A stretch of 49,027 bases of DNA from JABHIB01 sp964497715 (GTDB lineage: Archaea > Nanobdellota > Nanobdellia > SCGC-AAA011-G17 > PNOQ01), in the NCBI GenBank assembly GCA_964497715.1, contig CAZCDH010000002.1:1-49027 (forward strand), in the 5' to 3' direction. Below the pieces are notes generated by a model. The model was not told the DNA's origin. It did not search any database and saw nothing but the letters and a program-made list of their open reading frames with translations. The translations under genes were made by a program, and so were the position numbers. The stretch's first letter is position 1. Every line of letters begins with the position of its first letter. Positions 7,642 to 16,032 of this stretch are shown one piece after another.

Positions 7642-8477
7642 AGTTTCAACAAGACACAAAATCTCACATCCTCCTCTCCTTCAACAGGTATATCAACATA
7701 TTGGAATTCTTCACAGGCATTCAAACCATTACTACTAAATGTTAATTGATTGGCATAATCTATCTCTCCAGCAGAATAACTATATCCGTAACCAGAAAAA
7801 GGTATACCATTAATATTACAAAATAAATTATAATCAGGATATCCAAGATAATCTCCACTATAACAACTAACAATTGCATTTCCAGCTCTCAAAGCCCTTC
7901 CAACAGGAATTTCAACAACTGCCAAAAGACTATCTATAGTTCCAATATAATCTCCTCTACTTAATTCAATTGGATAACTAATAGACTGCTTCATCCCATT
8001 ATCTGTTATCAATGGAGCTTCTAAAACCATTTCACTAATCTCAGTAACAGAAAGACCAACTCCTTCAAATGAATCAAACACTAATTCAATACAACTATCA
8101 AGATCTAAATCTTCTTCCATAAAATTTCTAATCTCATTACCTACCCTTTCAACACTCGGCAAATAAGTTCGAGGAACTCTGCCATCATAAGCATAAGCAA
8201 CATTAGTATCGTTCCAAGAAAGACTAATTTCCTCCAAAGGAGAATTAATTCCACCCCTTAACATCACATGTCTAACAGCGCTAAGTAAACTCGCTTCAGC
8301 ACAAGACTCAATTCCAGATCTAACAGGTTCAATCTGTGCAGAAACAAATCTTTCTGACTCTTCACCTGTCAATTCATTAGGAAAAATATTGCCACGTAAT
8401 TGAAAAAGAAGTCCCACAATAGCTAAAACAACAATACCTAAAATTATGAAAATCGTCACCTGCCCTCTTTTATTCAT
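7635..8477 (-). CDS. Pilin-like class III signal protein (MNKRGQVTIFI)
   Basis: A 280-aa protein starting MNKRGQVTIFIILG, with a hydrophobic helix (residues 7-25) and a soluble domain containing IESCAEASLLSAVRHVMLRG, followed by two regions with SRGDYIGTIDSLLA and NAIVSCYSGDY. The N-terminus is the classic DPANN form; the Cys-containing helix before a Gly-rich turn recurs in this family. First gene of the operon: a TATA box lies at 8499-8508, 27 bases before the ATG. It overlaps the giant protein start by 7 bases, so the two are probably made together. Confidence 0.75.
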   Translation of the reverse strand: MNKRGQVTIFIILGIVVLAIVGLLFQLRGNIFPNELTGEESERFVSAQIEPVRSGIESCAEASLLSAVRHVMLRGGINSPLEEISLSWNDTNVAYAYDGRVPRTYLPSVERVGNEIRNFMEEDLDLDSCIELVFDSFEGVGLSVTEISEMVLEAPLITDNGMKQSISYPIELSRGDYIGTIDSLLAVVEIPVGRALRAGNAIVSCYSGDYLGYPDYNLFCNINGIPFSGYGYSYSAGEIDYANQLTFSSNGLNACEEFQYVDIPVEGEEDVRFCVLLKLC

Positions 8478-8498
8478 AAGGCCGAAATGTTGAAAGAA

Positions 8499-8508
8499 AT
8501 TTATAAAG
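8499..8508 (-). promoter_or_regulatory. TATA box of the giant-protein operon
   Basis: CTTTATAAAT on the minus strand, centred 27 bases before the ATG at 8477; leaderless transcript expected. Confidence 0.5.
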
Positions 8509-8534
8509 CTTTCGTATATAAAACCAGAAAAAAA

Positions 8535-9284
8535 TTATTTATTTTCAACTCTCGGAGCAAGAATTGTGAACAGTTGTAATCTATCTGTAACTCTGTATTC
8601 AATTTGCAAAGGATAATCTTCACCAAATTTCAAACTAACATTATCACAAAGTTTACTTCCCTTAATTATTTTTTTAAGATACTCTACAGAATATTTTGAT
8701 TTGATAATATCTTCTCCTTCAACAACTATTGAAGTTTCCTCACTCTTACCAAGATTTATTTTAGCATCACTAGTATTTCCTTTAGCAAAAATTTCTAATT
8801 TTTCACCTTCAGCAATTAAACCTATTGAATCAGAGATTATATCCATATCTTCTACAGCTTCATTAAAAACAACTGAGCTCATACTAATTTTTGCAGGAAA
8901 TTCTAACTCTGGAATTTTTTGTTGTGTATCTTGAAGCTCTATCAATCCAAGATTAAACTTCCTAACACTATCTCCACGAAGTTGAATATTCAATCTATTC
9001 TTTTCAGAATCAAGTTCAAGAGTAATACTATCAGAAGGTCTAGCCCTTCCAAGAATTTGTTTTAAACTAGAAAGATTAACAGAAATTATTTCTTCTCCTT
9101 CAACTTTATACTCAACAAAAGAACTGCTTAACAACCGAAGAACAATCATAGCAACATTTGCAGGATCCATTGCAACAATCTCTAACTTGTCTGAATCAAA
9201 TTTCATTCTAACATCACTAACTAATTCCGACAATACACCTATGCTATCTTTTAAAAATCTTGGTTCAGTTAATACAACTTTCAT
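8535..9284 (-). CDS. pcn: PCNA, DNA polymerase sliding clamp
   Basis: 249 aa, the usual length for archaeal PCNA. Visible landmarks: N-terminal helix region FLKDSIGVLSELVSDV, LEIVAMDPANVAMIVL (the conserved central M-D-x-x-x-V patch), LSSLKQILGRARPSDSITLE, the interdomain loop before KIPELEFPAKI, and the C-terminal APRVENK. It forms the ring that tethers polymerase, ligase and Fen1 to DNA. A TATA-like box near 9313-9320 precedes it; the gap to the upstream TFS gene is 63 bases. Confidence 0.95.
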   Translation of the reverse strand: MKVVLTEPRFLKDSIGVLSELVSDVRMKFDSDKLEIVAMDPANVAMIVLRLLSSSFVEYKVEGEEIISVNLSSLKQILGRARPSDSITLELDSEKNRLNIQLRGDSVRKFNLGLIELQDTQQKIPELEFPAKISMSSVVFNEAVEDMDIISDSIGLIAEGEKLEIFAKGNTSDAKINLGKSEETSIVVEGEDIIKSKYSVEYLKKIIKGSKLCDNVSLKFGEDYPLQIEYRVTDRLQLFTILAPRVENK

Positions 9285-9347
9285 TATTAATCAAGAGTGG
9301 TAATATGATTTCGTTTTTAACTATTACTATTCTAAAGGATATAAAAG

Positions 9348-9677
9348 TTAGTAATCTCTCCAACGATGTGCGCATTTAGTACACTCAAAAAATCTTGTCT
9401 CTGCCTCATCTCCAGATCTTGTTTGAACTAACCAATAATATGAATATGCGTTACTACACTTCTCACATTTATTTTTAATCTTAGGCAAAGTCTCAATCTT
9501 CTTTCCGCCATGCACTTCGATCTGCTGATCTTTTTCAAGCTCAACCTTTTCTTTCATAACGATTTTAGAAGGTTTACTCCTAGGAGTATATCCACATTTA
9601 GGACAGTTTAATTTACCCTTCTCTCTATCGACAACCATAAGTCCACCACATTTTTGACAAAACATTTCATTCATCAT
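9348..9677 (-). CDS. tfs: Transcription factor S (TFS, TFIIS-like cleavage factor)
   Basis: About 109 aa with two zinc ribbons: FCQKCGGLMVV...LNCPKCGYTPR at the N-terminus and CEKCSNAYSYYW...FFECTKCAHRWRDY at the C-terminus. The C-terminal ribbon carries the TRSGDEAETRF loop whose acidic D-E pair stimulates RNA cleavage by stalled RNA polymerase. Start at 9677 overlaps the signal peptidase stop as ATGA; a further ATG lies at 9674. Adjacent RpoL and aMBF1 fit a transcription-related cluster. Confidence 0.93.
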   Translation of the reverse strand: MMNEMFCQKCGGLMVVDREKGKLNCPKCGYTPRSKPSKIVMKEKVELEKDQQIEVHGGKKIETLPKIKNKCEKCSNAYSYYWLVQTRSGDEAETRFFECTKCAHRWRDY

Positions 9678-10258
9678 TTTAATATCTCCACAAAAAAGAT
9701 TTTGATCCAACCAAGGTAAGGCACTTTAAAGATTGATTTACCAATAACTCTATCTTCACTAATCTCTGTCTCACCAAGCGAATCATAACTATCTCCATTA
9801 TTATCGCCTTTTGTTTTCAAATACCACTCCTCGTTATTTTTCCACTTATCTACAACTCTGTGGATTATAGGATAGTGCGAATTTGATTGAAAAACGATTA
9901 CATCTCCGCTATTTATATCTTTCGATTTAGAGCCATAGAGTATGATTATATCACCTTTATTGAACCCATTCTTAAAAATCCACCCCGAATAATCATCTTT
10001 TGTTATTCCTCTTTTCTCATACCATCCTTTATTTTCTTCCCACCAGATTTCTGAACCAATACCTTCATGTTCCATACTTCCAGAAACAACAGCAACAACA
10101 GGATGACTAGTTCCACCAAGAACTAAACCTAATCCAGGATAAATAAGAAACTTAACTAATACAAATGCAATAACGAGAGAAACTATCCAAGAAGCAGGAC
10201 TATCACTATACCATAGAAATTTCCAGGTTTTTTTAAGAAGAGATTTATATTTCTTCAT
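9674..10258 (-). CDS. Signal peptidase I (archaeal/ER type, S26B)
   Basis: About 194 aa. A hydrophobic anchor (residues 24-50) is followed by VVSGSMEHEGIG with the nucleophile Ser61, YPIIHRVVDKW with His133 in place of the bacterial Lys, and LKTKGDNNGDS with the acidic residue: the Ser-His-Asp set of the archaeal Sec11-like enzymes. It would cut the many secreted proteins of this window. The ATG at 10258 has AGGTGA five bases upstream; a GTG at 10267 lies inside that Shine-Dalgarno site and is rejected. Confidence 0.92.
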   Translation of the reverse strand: MKKYKSLLKKTWKFLWYSDSPASWIVSLVIAFVLVKFLIYPGLGLVLGGTSHPVVAVVSGSMEHEGIGSEIWWEENKGWYEKRGITKDDYSGWIFKNGFNKGDIIILYGSKSKDINSGDVIVFQSNSHYPIIHRVVDKWKNNEEWYLKTKGDNNGDSYDSLGETEISEDRVIGKSIFKVPYLGWIKIFFVEILK

Positions 10259-10275
10259 CAAGGTCACCTAAACTA

Positions 10276-10551
10276 TTATTTATTGATCTTTAACTGATCA
10301 AGTAAATCATTATTATTTTTCTGTATCCTATCAACTGCTACCAACAAAGCCTTTTTAGGGTCTTCTTTACCATCAGTCTCAATTATTAAAATTGGACTAC
10401 CAGCCTGAGGATGTTTAACATCATAACCAGAAACTTTTATATGTGAATCATTCCACAATTCTTTTCTAATTATATTAGCTAGAGTATGATCTTCCCCAAT
10501 TAATTCAATTTTAATTTTGTTTTTTTCCGATTCCAGTATTTTGATTTCCAT
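10276..10551 (-). CDS. rpoL: RNA polymerase subunit L (Rpo11)
   Basis: 91 aa. The motif IELIGEDHTLANIIRKEL and the region VSGYDVKHPQAGSPIL are the signature of the Rpo11/AC19 alpha-like subunit, which pairs with Rpo3 to start RNA polymerase assembly. A TATA box at 10579-10586 overlaps the end of the upstream methyltransferase gene, so it can be transcribed by itself. The signal peptidase gene follows after 17 bases. Confidence 0.95.
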   Translation of the reverse strand: MEIKILESEKNKIKIELIGEDHTLANIIRKELWNDSHIKVSGYDVKHPQAGSPILIIETDGKEDPKKALLVAVDRIQKNNNDLLDQLKINK

Positions 10552-10581
10552 CTTAAGAAAGATTAAGAAATAAGCCCTATT

Positions 10582-11190
10582 TTAAAGCTTTCGTTTTAGG
10601 ACCCAACAACCAACTCTAACAGCATATTCGCCTTTTTTATGAAATTGCATAGTTTGTTTCAAAATAAATTTGAATTCCATTATACCATCAATAAGAAATC
10701 CGTGATCTTTACTAAGCGCTTTTATGAAATTTCCACTCTCAATTTTGTGTAATGAATAGATTTTATCAGAAAGTTCCATTGATTTCTCCAAAAAAACCTT
10801 ATCTGCATGCTCATTCTGAACACCGAAAGGAGGATTCATTAGAACACAATCTACTTTCTCAGAAAATTTAGATATATCGCTATTAACAAACACTCCTTCA
10901 ACCTCACTATTTTCCGAGTTCTTTTTGGCAACCTCTATAGAGTTTTTATCAATATCAACAAAATAAACTTTTTTTGCTCCGAGAATTAAAGCACCTATAC
11001 CAAAAATTCCATTACCGCAACCAAAATCTGCAACAATTTTATCTTCTATATCTCCAGACATATAAGCGTGCCACAAAATATGTGCAGCACTATCTGAGTC
11101 AGTAGGATACTGTTCCAAACTAGCACTCACAAATTCTTGTTTCTTTAGTTTGGACAAAAAAATAGCCAAAGATTTTTTATTTAATTTCAT
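10582..11190 (-). CDS. METTL5-like rRNA adenine-N6 methyltransferase
   Basis: About 202 aa class I SAM methyltransferase. LEQYPTDSDSAAHILW is the METTL5 family entry motif, DFGCGNGIFGIGALILG binds SAM, VYFVDIDKNS follows, and VLMNPPFGVQ is the N-P-P-F motif of amino-adenine methyltransferases. The human relative makes one m6A in 18S rRNA; the archaeal enzymes are thought to modify the matching small-subunit rRNA site. Its start overlaps the aMBF1 stop by 14 bases, so both are on one mRNA. Confidence 0.85.
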   Translation of the reverse strand: MKLNKKSLAIFLSKLKKQEFVSASLEQYPTDSDSAAHILWHAYMSGDIEDKIVADFGCGNGIFGIGALILGAKKVYFVDIDKNSIEVAKKNSENSEVEGVFVNSDISKFSEKVDCVLMNPPFGVQNEHADKVFLEKSMELSDKIYSLHKIESGNFIKALSKDHGFLIDGIMEFKFILKQTMQFHKKGEYAVRVGCWVLKRKL

Positions 11191-11653
11191 CGTCCTTCAA
11201 CAAATCACCAATAGTAACAGCATTATCTTTAAAATCTATAGACTCATCTTTCTTAATAATATTTTGTTCAAATTGACTTATCAATGTAATATTCAAAAAG
11301 ACTTCAAGCTTTTTTGCCAATTTAAAACTAGGCTTTAATTTATTGCTTTCCAATTGATGGATTACAGAAACTTTTTCAGCAATATCTTTGGCAAGATCTT
11401 CTTGTTTTAGGCCTCTTTTCTCTCTTGCCTTTTTAATCTTCTCAGAATAATCGTCAACAACACAATCTATCATCTCAACAGAAGGTTTTGTCTTGAGTTC
11501 CTTCTCCCGTTCTATTTTTTTATCAACAACAGGTTGGTTAATAGTAACAACATGACCATAACTAGAACACTCTAAACACACCCTCATATTAGCCCCTTCT
11601 ACAATAGAATCGACCACATCTCCTTCTTTCCCACACATCTCGCAAATTGCCAT
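11177..11653 (-). CDS. Multiprotein bridging factor aMBF1
   Basis: 158 aa. N-terminal zinc ribbon (CEMCGKEG...VCLECSSYG), Lys-rich linker and a Cro/C1-type helix-turn-helix (IKKAREKRGLKQEDLAKDI then SVIHQLESNKLKPS) in the order typical of archaeal MBF1, a protein associated with ribosomes and TBP. A TATA-like tract near 11670-11685 precedes the ATG. First gene of the aMBF1-METTL5 transcript. Confidence 0.92.
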   Translation of the reverse strand: MAICEMCGKEGDVVDSIVEGANMRVCLECSSYGHVVTINQPVVDKKIEREKELKTKPSVEMIDCVVDDYSEKIKKAREKRGLKQEDLAKDIAEKVSVIHQLESNKLKPSFKLAKKLEVFLNITLISQFEQNIIKKDESIDFKDNAVTIGDLLKDDEIK

Positions 11654-11692
11654 AGTTATTTAGTAGTTAATTAAAAATTAAAAAGATTATGG

Positions 11693-12349
11693 TTATAGAA
11701 AATACTCTATATCTTCAAGTTCAGAAAATCCACGAATAACATTATCATTTATCACAATGCTTGGGAAACTATCTATACCATACAAGGACTTCAAAATTCC
11801 TACCTCTTCAGATTCAAGATCATAATCAAATGAATAAACTCGCACAGAAGAAGGGTTCTCACTTTTTATGTAACTTAGAATGAAACCTTGCCTCTCACAA
11901 TCCTCGCATAAATCATTACCTTGGGAATCTTCTTTATTGGAATAGAAGTACAAAATAAGGTCATAATCTGAACCACACTCCTCCTTAATCTTCTTATAAT
12001 GTAACCAATCATAAATCTCTAAAAGAGTATAATATTTCTTCAAGTCCATAACCTTTTGATGAGTTTTTCCTAGCTTAGTTTCCAACTGCATTATTTCTGC
12101 AGAAACATAACCAAACTCATTTTTCACAAAAGAATCAGACTTATAATCACAAATTTTGTCTTCAAGAAGGGCATTTCTTAATTCTAATCTAAACATATCA
12201 TACCTAGTTTCATCATTAAACCTATCAACATGTTCAACAAACATTCGATCAGCAACCATACCAAATAAAAATGCAACAACAAAAATTAAACCAGTTATAA
12301 CAAACGCCAGAATATAATTCTTTTTTGTAACTGTTCTTTTAACTACCAT
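11693..12349 (-). CDS. Membrane-anchored thioredoxin-like protein (CEDC)
   Basis: 218 aa. One N-terminal membrane helix (residues 12-34), a helical region (about 50-120, possibly coiled coil) and a C-terminal thioredoxin-like domain: DLILYFYS strand, C148-E-D-C151 followed by a helix, and SFPSIVINDNVIRGF with the likely cis-Pro. The domain probably faces outside and could act on disulfides of the Cys-rich surface proteins encoded nearby, which is inference. It overlaps the GT2 gene by 7 bases. Confidence 0.7.
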   Translation of the reverse strand: MVVKRTVTKKNYILAFVITGLIFVVAFLFGMVADRMFVEHVDRFNDETRYDMFRLELRNALLEDKICDYKSDSFVKNEFGYVSAEIMQLETKLGKTHQKVMDLKKYYTLLEIYDWLHYKKIKEECGSDYDLILYFYSNKEDSQGNDLCEDCERQGFILSYIKSENPSSVRVYSFDYDLESEEVGILKSLYGIDSFPSIVINDNVIRGFSELEDIEYFL

Positions 12350-13596
12350 TTTTGTTTTTTACCAAATATCATATCTATCAGGATTCCAAGCCAAACAAAC
12401 ACAAGGAACAAACCATATACAACTAAGTATAATGGAAGGAGAATCCACTTTTCTTTAAATAACTTTTCCTCATGATGATTTATTGCAGAAAACAACAATA
12501 CCATCAGAGTAGTCGTAGCAAAGATCATCAAAAGAATATTTGCATACTCTATACTAAACCACCAGAATCCGGAAAAATCAATAAAATGTAAAATATCAAA
12601 ATTAATATCATAAAGATTAATAAAAAAATCATAAATATTACTAACTAATTTTACGATACCTATCATCATCAGTACTAAGACTAACCACCCCATAGCAAAA
12701 AATGCAGGAAATTGTAATAGACCAAAATCACCATACTGTTTATTAAAAATCATAGACCTATATTTCAAAGTATTGTAAAATCCACCCTTATACCATCGAT
12801 TTCTCTGTTTGTAAAAACTTTTCCAAGTTTCAGGGGCAGAAGTTTCAACAACAACTTTATTATTCTGACGAATTCTTTTATGATGTTTCTGTAAATTTAA
12901 ACTTAATTCTAAATCCTCTGTCAAATTATCCTCATCAAATCCTCCAATTTCATCAATATCTTTTTTCTTATAGACACTAAAAGGTCCTGGAGAAACCGGG
13001 ATACAATCTACAAAATCCATAATATATTTATAGAAAAATGTTACAAGATATTCAATCCATTGATATTTTAGAAGACTATTAAATGGATCTCTAACTTTTA
13101 TGGCTGGAAGAACACACGCAGTATCTTTATCAATAGAAAATGTAGGTAACATCTCCATCAAAGCATTTTTTCCAACTGTAGAGTCTGCATCAAAAACAAC
13201 AAAATACTCGCCTTTGGCCATCTTAAGAGCGATATTCAAAACAGCGCCCTTACCACGATTTGGTTTGCTAACTAATTTTATATTTCTATCTTTATGTTCC
13301 TTAATAATCTTCTCAACAACTTTTTTTGTACCATCTGAACTTCCATCATCCATAACAAAAAGTTCAATTTTATCGCTAGGATAATCTAAATTCAAAACAG
13401 AGAGAATAGTTTTCTTAATTCTTTTCTCTTCATTATATGCAGGAATAGCAATACTAACAAGAGGAAACTTTTTCAAACTCTTTACAACCAAAGGTTTTGC
13501 ACTCTCCTTATCAAGATATGTAAGTAACCAAAATACCAATAAATACAAACTGATAAATGTTACAAACCAATAAAATATCATATATGTCGACATCAT
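12343..13596 (-). CDS. Processive membrane glycosyltransferase, family 2
   Basis: 417 aa. N-terminal membrane helix, then a GT-A domain: SIAIPAYNEEKR, MDDGSSDGT (D83, D84), FDADST (D136, D138), LTEDLEL (D228) and K-QRNRW (264-268), the D, DxD, TED, QxxRW set of cellulose/hyaluronan synthase-like enzymes. Three or four membrane helices follow. It likely makes or extends a surface polysaccharide from a nucleotide sugar. A TATA-like box near 13614-13626 precedes it. Substrate unknown. Confidence 0.85.
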   Translation of the reverse strand: MMSTYMIFYWFVTFISLYLLVFWLLTYLDKESAKPLVVKSLKKFPLVSIAIPAYNEEKRIKKTILSVLNLDYPSDKIELFVMDDGSSDGTKKVVEKIIKEHKDRNIKLVSKPNRGKGAVLNIALKMAKGEYFVVFDADSTVGKNALMEMLPTFSIDKDTACVLPAIKVRDPFNSLLKYQWIEYLVTFFYKYIMDFVDCIPVSPGPFSVYKKKDIDEIGGFDEDNLTEDLELSLNLQKHHKRIRQNNKVVVETSAPETWKSFYKQRNRWYKGGFYNTLKYRSMIFNKQYGDFGLLQFPAFFAMGWLVLVLMMIGIVKLVSNIYDFFINLYDINFDILHFIDFSGFWWFSIEYANILLMIFATTTLMVLLFSAINHHEEKLFKEKWILLPLYLVVYGLFLVFVWLGILIDMIFGKKQKW

Positions 13597-13628
13597 GTAA
13601 TTTCGAGAATTACTAAAAACTTTTAAGA

Positions 13629-13967
13629 CTATCTAACAATGAAATAAATTCCAGAAAGAATCAAAAAAACACCAAACCAATTAAATGGATTAATTTTTTC
13701 TCCCAAAAATACAGAAGCAAAAATCATAACCCAAATATAACTAGTAGCAATTACTGGATAGAGTAAAGAAACCTCTCCAAATTTTAAAGCAAAGATAAAT
13801 AAAACTGTGGCAAGAGCATACAAAAATAATCCCAATAATATATGATAATTAGTTAATATACTAAAGTCTAATTTTGCACTAGGTGCACCAAGTTTGAAGA
13901 AAATCTGGCCAATAGCACCAAGAAAAGCACAGAAAGCTACAAATAAAATCAAAATATATTTCTCCAT
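13629..13967 (-). CDS. 4-TM EamA/ArnE-like small transporter, possible lipid-glycan flippase
   Basis: 112 aa with four predicted membrane helices. ALVKFGEVSLLYPVIATSY-like text (read here as LKFGEVSLLYPVIA) and IFASVFLGEKINPFNWFGVF are typical of single-unit EamA/SMR proteins, including the ArnE/ArnF flippases. It sits 6 bases after the dolichyl-phosphate sugar synthase and on the same strand as a GT39 enzyme, which suggests it flips the lipid-linked sugar (inference). A drug or metabolite exporter is the alternative. Confidence 0.75.
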   Translation of the reverse strand: MEKYILILFVAFCAFLGAIGQIFFKLGAPSAKLDFSILTNYHILLGLFLYALATVLFIFALKFGEVSLLYPVIATSYIWVMIFASVFLGEKINPFNWFGVFLILSGIYFIVR

Positions 13968-13973
13968 CTTAAA

Positions 13974-14666
13974 TTAGTTAGAGTACCTACCTTTTAAATT
14001 ATTTTTCATTATCTTGAAAAGCTCAAAAAGAGTAATAAGATAGTGAATAGGTTTAACTTTACTTCCTTCTACATTCTTCCAGACAACAGGGACCTCTTTA
14101 ATTTTAATATTATCTTTTTGTGCCAAAAACAGAATCTCAAAATCAAAACCAAATCCCTCAATAGTTTGTTTACTAAATAAACTATTGGCCACATCAGATT
14201 CATATAATTTAAATCCGCACTGTGTATCTTTTATTCCTTTGACAACAGATCTAATCAGCAGATTTCCAATACGGCCAAGTAATTTTCTAAAAATATTATT
14301 TTGAACTTCAGAATCTGCCAAAGCTCTCGAACCAATAACGATCGAATAAGAACTCATATACTTTTTCAACTTATCAAATTCTTCAATAGGTGTAGAAAGA
14401 TCTGCATCACTAAATAAAATCAAATCACCACTAGCCATAGCAACCCCTTCTTTTACAGAATATCCTTTCCCTTTATTTTCTCTTTTTTTATTTAATTTAA
14501 TAGAATTAAATCTCTCAACAACAGAACGAGTACCATCACTACTACCGTCATCTACAACAATGATCTCATGAAGATCATCCTTAAAGAATTCAGAAATCTT
14601 TTCAAGAGTACTAACTATCCTTTTCTCTTCATTATATGCAGGAATTATTATTGAAACTTTAGACAT
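13974..14666 (-). CDS. Dolichyl-phosphate sugar synthase (GT2, ALG5/DPM-like)
   Basis: 230 aa GT-A enzyme: SIIIPAYNEEKRI, EIIVVDDGSSDGT, ENKGKGYSVKEGVAMASGD, LFSDADLSTP (DxD) and DTQCGFKLYES. This arrangement matches dolichyl-phosphate beta-glucosyl- or mannosyltransferases, which load a sugar onto polyprenyl phosphate at the cytosolic membrane face. No membrane helix is seen. It overlaps the GT39 gene by 8 bases and is followed by the flippase candidate, consistent with make-flip-transfer. Confidence 0.85.
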   Translation of the reverse strand: MSKVSIIIPAYNEEKRIVSTLEKISEFFKDDLHEIIVVDDGSSDGTRSVVERFNSIKLNKKRENKGKGYSVKEGVAMASGDLILFSDADLSTPIEEFDKLKKYMSSYSIVIGSRALADSEVQNNIFRKLLGRIGNLLIRSVVKGIKDTQCGFKLYESDVANSLFSKQTIEGFGFDFEILFLAQKDNIKIKEVPVVWKNVEGSKVKPIHYLITLFELFKIMKNNLKGRYSN

Positions 14667-16026
14667 TTTTATTCCTCAAAACATATTCTTCACACCAACT
14701 TGAATTATCATAAAAAACAACATCATAATATCTTTTGAAATATTCTAACGGAAATTCTCCTTCAAAATCACACGAAGAATAGAATATACATCCAATACCA
14801 TTAACTTGAGATCTTATTTGTGGAGTGGTCCAAGCCCCATAATATGGTTGAACATTATTCCAATGAACGGCCGCCAGAGGACTAGAGCTAGCTACCCTTA
14901 CATTTTCAGAACAATATTCTAACAGTTCAGGAACATTCTCTTCGGCATAGAATTGGAGGACATCATTAGTATAGGGGAGAAGACCAAAAGTACTGAATGA
15001 TACAATAAGATAAAGAGCAAGTAAGACATATCTAGCTTTCTTAAATTTAAAATTAACAAAACCCAAACCAATTATTAGACAGATAGCAAATAATATCGGA
15101 GTGGTATACCTCTCCTCCCTCATAGAAACAAAAAGCTGAAGGAATCCTCCAAAAATCAACATAGGAATCAAAACAAAGAATAATTTTTTCTCATTCATCT
15201 TCTTAAAAAAATGATACAATCCACTTACAAAAAATACCAATAAAAAATTAAAAAATAAAAATAAAAATACTATGTAGAACCAATCATACTGAGTTATCAA
15301 AATTGGCACACCATGATTAGTAGATATTGATGACAGTCCAGCTTTCAGAGAAATGAAAGCATCACCGAATTTAATATAATTATAATATAAGTACACACCA
15401 AGCATAGCAAATGCAGTTAAATTAAATCCAAAAAATCTACGAATGGATTTTGTCCTTCTTTTAATAACGTCCCAACCAAGTTTCAAACTAAGTGGAACTA
15501 ATAAAACTGCAACAGGATACCTTATCAGCATTGCGAAACCTGCCAAAAATCCAGCTAAAACAGAATTAATAAATCCTCGTTTCAATATAAGATAATAAGC
15601 AAAAAGAATGAAAAATGTAGCAGGAATACTAGAATATAATCTAAAACCCAAGAAAAAAAACAGAGCATTAAAGGCCAGAACAAAACTTGCAATCAAAGCA
15701 ACTTTCTTATCAAAAATTTTCTTACCTATTAAATAAACCAAATAAATAATTCCAAGATTACAAAACACTTCAAAAATTCTACCAAACAAAACAACATCTA
15801 AACCAAGCTTCCAAAAAATACCAAAAATAAATGGCAAACCTATGGGCCTTAAAAATTCCCAGAATCCAAAAGTTCCAAACATACTTTTTGCCATTCCAAT
15901 ATATACTGCAGAGTCCCACCAAATACCATTAAATCTGTTAAAGAAAATTAATCTAAGAATAATAGTAGATATAAGAATAAAAAATATGAATTTATTTTCA
16001 ATAAAAAATCTTTTTAGCTTAACCAT
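14659..16026 (-). CDS. GT39/ArnT-like membrane glycosyltransferase
   Basis: 455 aa, about 10-11 membrane helices. After the first helix comes GIWWDSAVYIGMAKSMFG, the first extracytoplasmic loop with the acidic residue needed by PMT/ArnT-type enzymes, then FLRPIGLPFIFGIFW. A C-terminal soluble part (LEYCSENVRVASSSP, CSWCEEY-like cysteines) faces outside. It would transfer a sugar from a polyprenyl-phosphate donor to a surface acceptor. First gene of the glycan cassette, 6 bases after ScpB. Confidence 0.82.
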   Translation of the reverse strand: MVKLKRFFIENKFIFFILISTIILRLIFFNRFNGIWWDSAVYIGMAKSMFGTFGFWEFLRPIGLPFIFGIFWKLGLDVVLFGRIFEVFCNLGIIYLVYLIGKKIFDKKVALIASFVLAFNALFFFLGFRLYSSIPATFFILFAYYLILKRGFINSVLAGFLAGFAMLIRYPVAVLLVPLSLKLGWDVIKRRTKSIRRFFGFNLTAFAMLGVYLYYNYIKFGDAFISLKAGLSSISTNHGVPILITQYDWFYIVFLFLFFNFLLVFFVSGLYHFFKKMNEKKLFFVLIPMLIFGGFLQLFVSMREERYTTPILFAICLIIGLGFVNFKFKKARYVLLALYLIVSFSTFGLLPYTNDVLQFYAEENVPELLEYCSENVRVASSSPLAAVHWNNVQPYYGAWTTPQIRSQVNGIGCIFYSSCDFEGEFPLEYFKRYYDVVFYDNSSWCEEYVLRNKNV

Positions 16027-16032
16027 GTAGGA

